This document shows positions 1-4,899 of a DNA stretch of 7,823 nt, piece after piece. Source of the stretch: SFDP01 sp051891855 (lineage in GTDB: Bacteria > Bacillota > Clostridia > Lachnospirales > Lachnospiraceae); NCBI GenBank assembly GCA_051891855.1, contig JBJFFP010000049.1, forward strand, positions 1 to 7,823, written 5' to 3'. The notes beneath the pieces are model-generated. The model was not told where the DNA came from, ran no database searches, and saw only the letters and a list, made by a program, of their open reading frames with translations. Made by a program: the position numbers and the translations under genes. Positions within the stretch are counted from its first letter, which is position 1; each line of letters opens with the position of its first letter.

Positions 1-3
1 TTA

Positions 4-11
4 CTCTCCTT
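4..11 (-). promoter_or_regulatory. SD of the next gene (probably rplR), cut by window edge
   Basis: On the minus strand AAGGAGAG occurs two bases after the rplF stop, with only three more bases in the window. In the canonical order the next gene is rplR (L18). The site is seen; the gene identity is inferred from gene order only. Confidence 0.75.
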
Positions 12-13
12 AT

Positions 14-556
14 CTATTTCTTACCGGTCTTACCAACTTTACGTCTGATCACCTCGTCAGCATACTTGATACCCTTACCCTTATAAGGCTCAGGTCTTCT
101 CTTATCTCTGATTTCAGCCGCAAACTGTCCAACCTTTTCTTTATCGATACCTCTTACATAGATGATATTTGCTCCTTCCAGAGTAGTCTCTACTCCTTCC
201 GGATCTGTCATCTCTACGGGATGAGAGTAACCCAGAGACAGTGTTAATACCTTGCCTGCCTTAGCAGCCTTATATCCAACACCATTAACCTCTAATTTTT
301 TCTCATAACCCTGAGTAACACCAACAACCATATTGTTAATCAGGGTTCTGGTCAAACCATGAAGAGATTTCATTTTCTTCAAATCATTAGGTCTGGAAAC
401 GATTACCTCATCTCCTTCCAGCTTAATGTCCATCTCAGCGGGTAATACTCTTTCCAGAGTTCCCTTAGGACCTTTCACAGTCACCTTATTATTTTCTGCA
501 ATTTCCACAGTTACACCTGCAGGAACCGCGATTGGCATTCTTCCTATACGTGACAT
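14..556 (-). CDS. rplF: 50S ribosomal protein L6
   Basis: Large-subunit protein near the sarcin-ricin loop and stalk base, in the region contacted by elongation factors. The 180 residues fit the family, with its duplicated fold: N-terminal repeat from MSRIGRMPIAVPAGVTVEIA through HGLTRTLINNMVVGVTQGY (66-84), and C-terminal repeat from KKLEVNGVGYKAAKAGKVL (86-104). The signature RRPEPYKGKGIKYADEVIRR (153-172) and a basic GKTGKK end are present. The ATG follows AAAAGGAGG with a 7-base gap. The stop is TAG, and the SD of the next gene starts two bases later. Confidence 0.99.
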   Translation of the reverse strand: MSRIGRMPIAVPAGVTVEIAENNKVTVKGPKGTLERVLPAEMDIKLEGDEVIVSRPNDLKKMKSLHGLTRTLINNMVVGVTQGYEKKLEVNGVGYKAAKAGKVLTLSLGYSHPVEMTDPEGVETTLEGANIIYVRGIDKEKVGQFAAEIRDKRRPEPYKGKGIKYADEVIRRKVGKTGKK

Positions 557-578
557 GCCCGTACCTCCTTTTATAAAA

Positions 579-607
579 TCGTCACCAAACAGTTATCCTG
601 ATGACAA
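579..607 (-). other. Hairpin 2 in the rpsH-rplF spacer
   Basis: In mRNA sense, TTGTCATCA, an 11-base loop and TGGTGACGA pair over nine positions, two of them G-U. The outermost base is shared with hairpin 1. It ends ten bases before the GGAGG of the L6 SD. Function unknown; G-U pairs in the stem are compatible with an RNA-level rather than DNA-level structure. Confidence 0.5.
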
Positions 608-628
608 GTTGAAAAAAACCTTTCAACT
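607..628 (-). other. Hairpin 1 in the rpsH-rplF spacer
   Basis: In mRNA sense, AGTTGAAA, a 6-base loop (GGTTTT) and TTTCAACT form a perfect eight-pair, AT-rich stem. The U-run sits in the loop and 3' arm and is not followed by a separate U-tract, so it is unlikely to be an efficient terminator. It directly abuts hairpin 2. Confidence 0.6.
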
Positions 629-654
629 ACGTTTCCTCTGCCTATCTCGTGTGT

Positions 655-1056
655 TTACCACACAAAGGCCAACACTTCACCACCAACGTTAAGCTTTCTG
701 GCTTCTTTATCGGTGATTACCCCCTGATTGGTAGAAATAATTGCAATTCCCAATCCACCAAGAACGCTGGGTAATTCGTCCTTGCCGGCATAAACACGAA
801 GACCGGGCTTAGAAATTCTCTTGATTCCGGAAATAATCTTCTCGTTTTTGTCAGCTCCGTATTTTAAGGTAATATGAATCGTCTTAAAAGCTCCGTCTTC
901 AACCAGATCGTATTTCGCAATATAGCCTTCATCCAAAAGAATATTGGCAATCGCTAATTTCATTCTGGAAGCGGGAACATCTACTGTATCATGCTTTGCA
1001 GCATTTGCATTACGGATTCTTGTAAGCATATCTGCAATAGGATCGCTCATTGTCAT
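655..1056 (-). CDS. rpsH: 30S ribosomal protein S8
   Basis: Primary 16S rRNA-binding protein of the platform (helix 21) and, in E. coli, the repressor of the spc operon. The 133 residues match the family. The N-terminal domain starts MTMSDPIADMLTRIRNA, and the C-terminal signature block is GGLGIAIISTNQGVITDKEA (100-119) followed by RKLNVGGEVLAFVW (120-133); the ST-N-QG turn and the GGE motif contact RNA in known structures. Two ATGs lie in frame (1056 and 1050). The first is preferred because AAAGGAGG ends eight bases before it, against fourteen for the second. The 98-base spacer downstream is the longest in the window and can fold into two hairpins. Confidence 0.98.
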   Translation of the reverse strand: MTMSDPIADMLTRIRNANAAKHDTVDVPASRMKLAIANILLDEGYIAKYDLVEDGAFKTIHITLKYGADKNEKIISGIKRISKPGLRVYAGKDELPSVLGGLGIAIISTNQGVITDKEARKLNVGGEVLAFVW

Positions 1057-1082
1057 TTGATTTGCCTCCTTTATTCCTGATT

Positions 1083-1268
1083 TTACCAGCTTGCTTTTTT
1101 CACGCCGGGAATTTGTCCTTTATATGCTAATTCACGGAAGCAAATTCTGCAGATTCCGTATTTTCTTAAATATGCATGTGGACGACCACAGATTTTGCAG
1201 CGGCTGTATTCTCTTGTGGAAAACTTGGGATTGCGCTGCTGTTTAATCTTCATTGCTGTTTTAGCCAT
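1083..1268 (-). CDS. rpsZ: 30S ribosomal protein S14, zinc-binding (type Z)
   Basis: 30S head protein placed near S3 and S10. At 61 residues it is the short, zinc-containing form rather than the roughly 100-residue zinc-free form. The zinc ribbon is CxxC-x12-CxxC with Cys24, Cys27, Cys40 and Cys43 all present (SRCKICGRPHAY and GICRICFRELAYKGQIPGVK). It ends KKASW, as expected. Many Bacillota carry a second, zinc-independent copy elsewhere under zinc-uptake control; that cannot be judged from this window. The ATG has TAAGGAGG upstream, where TAA is the stop of rplE. The symbol rpsN is also used for this locus. Confidence 0.98.
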   Translation of the reverse strand: MAKTAMKIKQQRNPKFSTREYSRCKICGRPHAYLRKYGICRICFRELAYKGQIPGVKKASW

Positions 1269-1276
1269 GAATGTTT

Positions 1277-1285
1277 ACCTCCTTA
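1277..1285 (-). promoter_or_regulatory. rplE stop fused to the rpsZ SD
   Basis: The minus strand reads TAAGGAGGT, with TAA the L5 stop and GGAGG the S14 SD, nine bases before its ATG. It is the same nine-base arrangement as at rplN/rplX. Confidence 0.88.
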
Positions 1286-1822
1286 TTTGGCGAATGGCAT
1301 ATTGAATAATGTCAGTAATTCACGAGCTTCTTCATCGGTTTTTGCAGTGGTGACAAAAATAACGTCCATACCTCTGACCTTATCCACCTTATCGTATTCA
1401 ATTTCAGGAAAGATAATCTGCTCCTTAATGCCCAGTGCATAGTTGCCTCTTCCATCAAATGCATTAGGGTTAACACCCCTGAAGTCACGTACACGAGGTA
1501 AAGCAAGATTAACCAGACGATCCAAAAACTCGTACATCTTCTCACCACGCAAAGTAACTTTACATCCGATAGCCATTCCTTCTCTGATCTTAAAATTAGC
1601 AACAGAATTTTTGGCCCTTGTAACTACTGCCTTCTGACCCGCAATGGTTTCCATATCCTTTACAGCAGATTCCAAAACCTTAGCATTATCCTTTGCTTCG
1701 CCAACGCCCATGTTGATAACGATCTTATCCAGCTTCGGAACTTCCATTGCATTTTTATATCCAAACTTTTTCGTCATTGCCTCAACGACTTCTTTGTTGT
1801 AAAAATCTTTTAGCCTGCTCAC
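1283..1822 (-). CDS. rplE: 50S ribosomal protein L5 (GTG start)
   Basis: Central-protuberance protein that binds 5S rRNA and contacts the P-site tRNA. The 179 residues match the family. Motifs are KIVINMGVGEAKDNAK (33-48), the signature region FKIREGMAIGCKVTLRG (77-93), LPRVRDFRGVNPNAFDGRGN (108-127), YALGIKEQIIFPEIEYD (128-144) and VRGMDVIFVTTAKTDEEARE (149-168). The start is GTG at 1820-1822; GGAGG lies nine bases upstream, there is no in-frame ATG nearby, and MSRLKDFYNKEV fits the family. Its TAA stop is fused to the SD of rpsZ (TAAGGAGG). In E. coli the S8 repressor binds near this start; no clear equivalent was found here. Confidence 0.98.
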   Translation of the reverse strand: MSRLKDFYNKEVVEAMTKKFGYKNAMEVPKLDKIVINMGVGEAKDNAKVLESAVKDMETIAGQKAVVTRAKNSVANFKIREGMAIGCKVTLRGEKMYEFLDRLVNLALPRVRDFRGVNPNAFDGRGNYALGIKEQIIFPEIEYDKVDKVRGMDVIFVTTAKTDEEARELLTLFNMPFAK

Positions 1823-1831
1823 GCTATATGG

Positions 1832-1838
1832 CCTCCTT
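1832..1838 (-). promoter_or_regulatory. SD fixing the GTG start of rplE
   Basis: The minus strand reads AAGGAGG, nine bases before the GTG at 1820-1822. No in-frame ATG competes with it. Confidence 0.9.
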
Positions 1839-1847
1839 CCTTAAGAA

Positions 1848-2153
1848 TTAATCAATCACTTCGCCGGTTGACTTAGCAACGCGAACCTTCTTGTCGCCTT
1901 CAATTTTGAAGCCGATTCTGGTTGCCTTACCTTTGTGAACATACATTACGTTGCTTGCGTCAATAGCAGCTTCTTTTTGAATAATTCCGCCATTGGGATT
2001 AGCCGCAGAAGGTTTGGTGTGCTTAGTAATCATGTTCACACCCTCTACAACCACTTTACCTGCTTTGCGGTCAACTAAAACAACCTTGCCTTCTTTGTCC
2101 TTATCTTTACCGGTGATAACCTTAACGGTGTCACCCTTCTTAATCTTAAACAT
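1848..2153 (-). CDS. rplX: 50S ribosomal protein L24
   Basis: Assembly-initiator protein that binds the 5' part of 23S rRNA and sits at the exit-tunnel rim. The 101 residues match the family. The KOW motif is clear at about 5-33 (KKGDTVKVITGKDKDKEGKV, then VLVDRKAGKV), followed by VEGVNMITKHTKPS (36-49), GGIIQKEAAIDASNVM (55-70) and a C-terminal strand region ending STGEVID. The SD is GGAGG immediately after the stop codon of rplN, seven bases before the ATG, so termination at L14 and initiation at L24 are adjacent. 25 bases separate it from rplE. Nothing is anomalous. Confidence 0.98.
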   Translation of the reverse strand: MFKIKKGDTVKVITGKDKDKEGKVVLVDRKAGKVVVEGVNMITKHTKPSAANPNGGIIQKEAAIDASNVMYVHKGKATRIGFKIEGDKKVRVAKSTGEVID

Positions 2154-2159
2154 ACCGGC

Positions 2160-2168
2160 ACCTCCTTA
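2160..2168 (-). promoter_or_regulatory. rplN stop fused to the rplX SD
   Basis: The minus strand reads TAAGGAGGT, in which TAA is the L14 stop codon and GGAGG is the SD of L24, seven bases before its ATG. A terminating ribosome therefore covers the next initiation site, which favours coupled translation. Confidence 0.88.
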
Positions 2169-2534
2169 TAATACTTCGGGAGCCAGGGAAACAATTTTCA
2201 TAAACTGTTTTTCACGAAGCTCTCTGGCTACTGGTCCAAAAATACGAGTTCCTCTTGGAGTTTTATCGTCTTTAATGATAACAGCAGCATTTTCATCAAA
2301 TTTAATATAAGAACCGTCCTTACGACGGGCGCCTTTTACGCTGCGAACCACAACAGCTTTAACAACATCGCCCTTTTTAACAACGCCGCCTGGTGTTGCA
2401 TCTTTTACACTGGCTACGATGATGTCACCGATGTTTGCATATCTTCTTGTAGATCCACCCATAACTCTGATGCAAAGCAGCTCTTTGGCACCGGTGTTAT
2501 CTGCAACCTTAAGTCTGGTTTCCTGTTGAATCAT
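2166..2534 (-). CDS. rplN: 50S ribosomal protein L14
   Basis: Conserved large-subunit protein at the subunit interface, contacting L19 and bridge B8; it is also where the silencing factor RsfS binds in characterised bacteria. The 122 residues are exactly family length. It starts MIQQETRLKVADNTGAKE and shows CIRVMGGSTRRYANIGDIIV (21-40), VKKGDVVKAVVVRSVKGARR (52-71), GSYIKFDENAAVIIKDDKTP (74-93) and GTRIFGPVARELREKQFMKI (95-114). The ATG is preceded by AAGGAGA with a 7-base gap. In E. coli this is the first gene of the spc operon; here it is joined to rpsQ by a 46-base spacer with a hairpin but no recognisable promoter. Its TAA stop runs directly into the SD of rplX. Confidence 0.99.
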   Translation of the reverse strand: MIQQETRLKVADNTGAKELLCIRVMGGSTRRYANIGDIIVASVKDATPGGVVKKGDVVKAVVVRSVKGARRKDGSYIKFDENAAVIIKDDKTPRGTRIFGPVARELREKQFMKIVSLAPEVL

Positions 2535-2551
2535 GCTTATTCTCCTTCCAA

Positions 2552-2579
2552 TAATGGATTCCCATGTATCGGGCCATTA
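2552..2579 (-). other. Hairpin in the rpsQ-rplN spacer (S10/spc boundary)
   Basis: In mRNA sense, TAATGG-CCC, a 7-base loop (GATACAT), GGG, a 3-base bulge (AAT) and CCATTA can form a nine-pair stem. It begins one base after the S17 stop codon and ends just before the SD of L14. No U-run follows, so it is not a classical intrinsic terminator. Possible roles are an RNA-processing or stability element, or a relic of an operon boundary; the role is unknown. Confidence 0.6.
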
Positions 2580-2580
2580 A

Positions 2581-2835
2581 TTATTTTGCTCTTTCAATAA
2601 TTTCTACAAGTCTCCATCTCTTATCCTTGGACAGGGGTCTTGTTTCCATTACTTTTACTGTATCACCGATTCTGCATTCATTGTTCTCATCATGAGCCTT
2701 TAATTTATAGGTTTTCTTCACGATTTTTCCATACAGAGGATGCTTAACGTGATTTTCGATTGCAACAGTAATAGTTTTATCCATCTTATCACTGGTAACC
2801 TTGCCAGTACGTGTTTTCCTTAAATTTCTTTCCAC
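2581..2835 (-). CDS. rpsQ: 30S ribosomal protein S17 (GTG start)
   Basis: Primary 16S rRNA-binding OB-fold protein of the 30S body. The frame is open to 2874, but the family N-terminus is ERNLRKTRTGKVTSDKMDKT; the preceding codon is GTG at 2833-2835, with AAAGGAG eight bases upstream. That start gives 84 residues, close to the 87 I recall for B. subtilis. Motifs are GKVTSDKMDKTITV (11-24), KHPLYGKIVKKTYKLKAHDE (31-50) and IGDTVKVMETRPLSKDKRWR (56-75), the family signature. It is the last gene of the classical S10 operon; a hairpin follows its stop codon before rplN. The start codon itself lies in a possible weak stem (2834-2859). Confidence 0.95.
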   Translation of the reverse strand: MERNLRKTRTGKVTSDKMDKTITVAIENHVKHPLYGKIVKKTYKLKAHDENNECRIGDTVKVMETRPLSKDKRWRLVEIIERAK

Positions 2836-2843
2836 GATTGATT

Positions 2844-2850
2844 CTCCTTT
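2844..2850 (-). promoter_or_regulatory. SD fixing the GTG start of rpsQ
   Basis: The minus strand reads AAAGGAG, eight bases before the GTG at 2833-2835. This rules out the longer open frame starting at 2874, where no comparable site was seen. Confidence 0.88.
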
Positions 2851-2875
2851 CCAAATCGTTCCTAGTCTCAACAAC

Positions 2876-3079
2876 TTAACCGTTAGCCTTCTGAGTAATT
2901 ACGGTCTGAATTCTTGCAATATTTCTTCTAACTTCTTTAATCCTAGCTGTGTTGTCTAACTGATTAGTTGCGTTCTGGAATCTCAAATTGAAAAGTTCTT
3001 TTTTAGCAGCCACTAATTCGTTTGCTAATTCTGCAGCTGATTTTGCATTTAAATCTTCTACATACTTATTAGTTTTCAT
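2876..3079 (-). CDS. rpmC: 50S ribosomal protein L29
   Basis: Small helical-hairpin protein by the exit tunnel, next to L23 and part of the docking surface for nascent-chain factors. The open frame extends upstream to 3148, but the family N-terminus corresponds to MKTNKYVEDL, so I start at the ATG at 3077-3079, giving 67 residues, normal for the family. Conserved features are AAELANELVAAKKELFNLRF (15-34) and the Q-x8-ARIKEVRRNIARIQT region (about 37-59). The start lies inside rplP (11-base overlap), preceded by AAGGCGGTG, a near-consensus SD with one mismatch. Translation is probably coupled to rplP. The upstream residues of the longer frame resemble no ribosomal protein and are rejected. Confidence 0.95.
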   Translation of the reverse strand: MKTNKYVEDLNAKSAAELANELVAAKKELFNLRFQNATNQLDNTARIKEVRRNIARIQTVITQKANG

Positions 3080-3506
3080 TTGACACACCGCCTTCCAAGT
3101 CTGCTTTAGAAACAATTTTACATTTACAAGGAAGCTTATGCATAGCAAGACGTAATGCTTCTCTGGCTACTTCTTCATTTACGCCAGCGATCTCAAACAT
3201 TACACGTCCGGGCTTTACTACCGCTACCCAGTATTCCAAAGTTCCTTTACCGGAACCCATACGTGTTTCTGCCGGTTTTGCCGTTACAGGTTTATCGGGA
3301 AAAATCTTAATCCAAACCTGACCGCCACGCTTAGTATGACGAGTCATGGCAATACGAGCTGCTTCAATCTGGTTCGATTTAATCCAACAGGGTTCAGCCG
3401 CTACAAGACCGAACTCACCGTGTGTAATTGTGTTACCGCGCAACGCTTTTCCTGTCATGGAACCACGGAACTGTTTACGACGCTTCACTCTTTTTGGCAT
3501 TAACAT
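3069..3506 (-). CDS. rplP: 50S ribosomal protein L16
   Basis: Late-assembling large-subunit protein near the A-site tRNA elbow, important for the mature peptidyl-transferase region. The 145 residues match the family. Motifs are PKRVKRRKQFRG (4-15), HGEFGLVAAEPCWIKSNQIE (29-48), AARIAMTRHTKRGGQVWIKI (49-68), the signature TRMGSGKG (81-88) and VAVVKPGRVMFEI (94-106). Two ATGs are possible, at 3506 (MLMPKR) and 3500 (MPKR). I chose the first because it forms the TAATG overlap with rpsC and lies about ten bases after the purine-rich AAGGAAGGGAG inside rpsC. Its last 11 bases overlap the beginning of rpmC. Confidence 0.97.
   Translation of the reverse strand: MLMPKRVKRRKQFRGSMTGKALRGNTITHGEFGLVAAEPCWIKSNQIEAARIAMTRHTKRGGQVWIKIFPDKPVTAKPAETRMGSGKGTLEYWVAVVKPGRVMFEIAGVNEEVAREALRLAMHKLPCKCKIVSKADLEGGVSNEN
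3086..3094 (-). promoter_or_regulatory. SD of rpmC inside the end of rplP
   Basis: The minus strand reads AAGGCGGTG, eight of nine bases matching AAGGAGGTG, six bases before the ATG at 3079. It lies within the last codons of rplP and supports the shorter L29 start. Confidence 0.8.
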
Positions 3507-4168
3507 TATTTATCGCTCCCTTCCTTATTTGCTGCTTTAGTAGGAAGTATTTCGCCTTTATAGATCCATACTTTAACACCTACTTTACCGTATGTGGTAT
3601 CTGCTTCTGCAAAACCATATTCGATATCCGCTCTCAGTGTCTGAAGAGGAATAGTACCTTCGCTGTAAAACTCTGTACGAGCCATATCCGCTCCGCCGAG
3701 ACGGCCTGCACAGCTAGCCTTGATTCCCAACGCCCCGGACTTCATTGCTCTGCCCATAACAGACTTCATTGCTCTTCTGAAAGAAACACGGTTTTCCAGC
3801 TGGGCCGCAATATTCTCAGCTGCCAGCTGAGCATCCTTGTCAGGTCTCTTAATTTCTTTAATATCCACCAAAACCTTCTTTCCTGTCATCTTGGAAAGCT
3901 CTTTTTTGGTAACTTCAATTTCTGCACCGCCTTTACCGATTACTACACCGGGCTTGGCAGTATAGATAATTACCTTTACTCTATCGGTAGTTCTTTCAAT
4001 CTCAATTTTGGAAATACCGGCGGCATATAATTTCTTCTTTAAGAATTTTCTGATATTATAATCTTCTACTAAAAAATCTGAAAATGCTGCATCTTCTGCA
4101 TACCATTTAGAATCCCAATCTTTAATAACGCCAACTCTCAGGCCATGAGGATTAACTTTCTGTCCCAT
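3506..4168 (-). CDS. rpsC: 30S ribosomal protein S3
   Basis: 30S head protein at the mRNA entry channel; with S4 and S5 it contributes to mRNA unwinding. The 220 residues match family length. It begins GQKVNPHGLRVGVIKDWDS (2-20). The type II KH domain holds the GKGG loop at 78-81 (VVIGKGGAEIE), and the C-terminal S3 domain contains SFRRAMKSVMGRAMKSGALG (129-148) and GRLGGADMARTEFYSEG (155-171). Arg131, Arg132 and Lys135 fall at the same numbers as the E. coli residues implicated in mRNA helicase activity. The ATG follows GGGAGGA with a 7-base gap. The TAA stop overlaps the ATG of rplP by one base (TAATG). Confidence 0.99.
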   Translation of the reverse strand: MGQKVNPHGLRVGVIKDWDSKWYAEDAAFSDFLVEDYNIRKFLKKKLYAAGISKIEIERTTDRVKVIIYTAKPGVVIGKGGAEIEVTKKELSKMTGKKVLVDIKEIKRPDKDAQLAAENIAAQLENRVSFRRAMKSVMGRAMKSGALGIKASCAGRLGGADMARTEFYSEGTIPLQTLRADIEYGFAEADTTYGKVGVKVWIYKGEILPTKAANKEGSDK

Positions 4169-4184
4169 TTATTTTCCTCCCATC

Positions 4185-4571
4185 CTATCTTTCATCAAGC
4201 ACTACGGTAATGTGGCTCATTCTCTTCTCAATTCTGTAAGCTCTTCCCTGTGCTCTAGGTTTTACTCTTTTCATTGTGGGCCCCTTGTTTGCATAACATT
4301 CTGCAACATAGAGCTTCTCCGGATTCATTCCGTTGTTGTTCTCAGCGTTAGCAATTGCGGATTCTAATAATTTTTTAATCAGACCGGAAGCGTATCTGGG
4401 ATTGTATTCTAAAATTGCCAGAGCAGTGGTAACATCCTTACCTCTGATTGCATCCAGTACAAAACACGCTTTCTGTACAGACACTCTTGCGTAGGATAAT
4501 TTAGCAGAAGGTCTTGTGTCTTTATTTGCATTTCTTTCTCTTTTAATTTGGGATCTATGTCCTTTAGCCAT
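4185..4571 (-). CDS. rplV: 50S ribosomal protein L22 with N-terminal extension
   Basis: Early-assembly large-subunit protein whose long beta-hairpin lines the exit tunnel. The 128-residue product is about 15 residues longer than the 113 I recall for B. subtilis L22. The surplus is a basic N-terminal segment, MAKGHRSQIKRERNANKDTR (1-20), before the conserved core starting near AKLSYARVSVQKACFVLDAI (23-42). The tunnel hairpin is intact (GPTMKRVKPRAQGRAYRIEK, 97-116); Met100-Lys101-Arg102 correspond to the MKR triplet whose deletion gives erythromycin resistance in E. coli. The extended start is supported by AAAGGAGG nine bases upstream and by the lack of another in-frame ATG before residue 82. 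The stop is TAG. I remember the same extension in Lachnospiraceae L22, so it is probably a lineage trait. Confidence 0.98.
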   Translation of the reverse strand: MAKGHRSQIKRERNANKDTRPSAKLSYARVSVQKACFVLDAIRGKDVTTALAILEYNPRYASGLIKKLLESAIANAENNNGMNPEKLYVAECYANKGPTMKRVKPRAQGRAYRIEKRMSHITVVLDER

Positions 4572-4591
4572 GGATAAAAACCTCCTTTCGA

Positions 4592-4873
4592 TTATCTTAC
4601 CTTAGATTTCTTTTCGTCTTTTCCATGTCCTCTGTATGTTCTGGTGGCTACGAACTCACCCAGCTTGTGCCCAACCATATCTTCAGTAATATATACAGGT
4701 ACATGCTTTCTTCCGTCATGAACTGCGATTGTATGTCCTACAAACGAAGGGAAAATCGTAGAACGACGGGACCATGTCTTAATTACTTGTTTATTTGAAC
4801 CGGCATTCATCGCGTCAATCTTTTTCAATAAGCTTTTATCCGCGAATGGGCCTTTTTTCAGTGATCTAGCCAT
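4592..4873 (-). CDS. rpsS: 30S ribosomal protein S19
   Basis: 30S head protein that pairs with S13 near the A site and takes part in inter-subunit bridge B1. The 93-residue product is standard length. It opens with MARSLKKGPFADKSLLKKI and carries the family signature in VHDGRKHVPVYITEDMVGHK (51-70), then LGEFVATRTYRGHGK (71-85) and a basic unstructured tail. The ATG is preceded by TAGGAGG with a 7-base gap; 26 bases separate it from rplB and 20 from rplV, consistent with one transcript. Nothing is unusual. Confidence 0.98.
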   Translation of the reverse strand: MARSLKKGPFADKSLLKKIDAMNAGSNKQVIKTWSRRSTIFPSFVGHTIAVHDGRKHVPVYITEDMVGHKLGEFVATRTYRGHGKDEKKSKVR

Positions 4874-4899
4874 TTTATTTCCTCCTAATTCAACATCAA

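Noticed and set aside
569..578. Ten-base palindrome TTTTATAAAA before rplF that resembles a -10 element
   Set aside because: No TTGACA-like hexamer lies 16-18 bases upstream on the minus strand, and the site merges into the L6 SD; a promoter is not supported.
607..628. S8-L6 hairpin with a U-run as a rho-independent terminator
   Set aside because: The Us are in the loop and 3' arm rather than after the stem, the stem is AT-rich, and essential ribosomal-protein genes follow directly.
1312..1602. Minus-strand open frame of 96 codons in another frame of rplE
   Set aside because: Fully nested in L5 with a low-complexity Leu/Val/Ser composition; the L5 frame has all family motifs and accounts for the region.
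1805..1847. S8-type repressor site around the rplE start, as in E. coli
   Set aside because: Only a four-pair GGCC/GGCU stem around the start could be drawn by eye; the features of a 16S helix 21 mimic are not evident.
3080..3148. N-terminal extension of L29 (23 codons upstream of 3079)
   Set aside because: The extra residues are hydrophobic and unlike any L29; they overlap the conserved end of L16, and the ATG at 3079 has its own near-consensus SD.
3428..4030. Plus-strand open frame of 200 codons antisense to rpsC
   Set aside because: It lies opposite the highly conserved S3 gene, is rich in Cys, Phe and Ser as expected of a reverse-strand shadow, has no recognisable domain and no clear SD.
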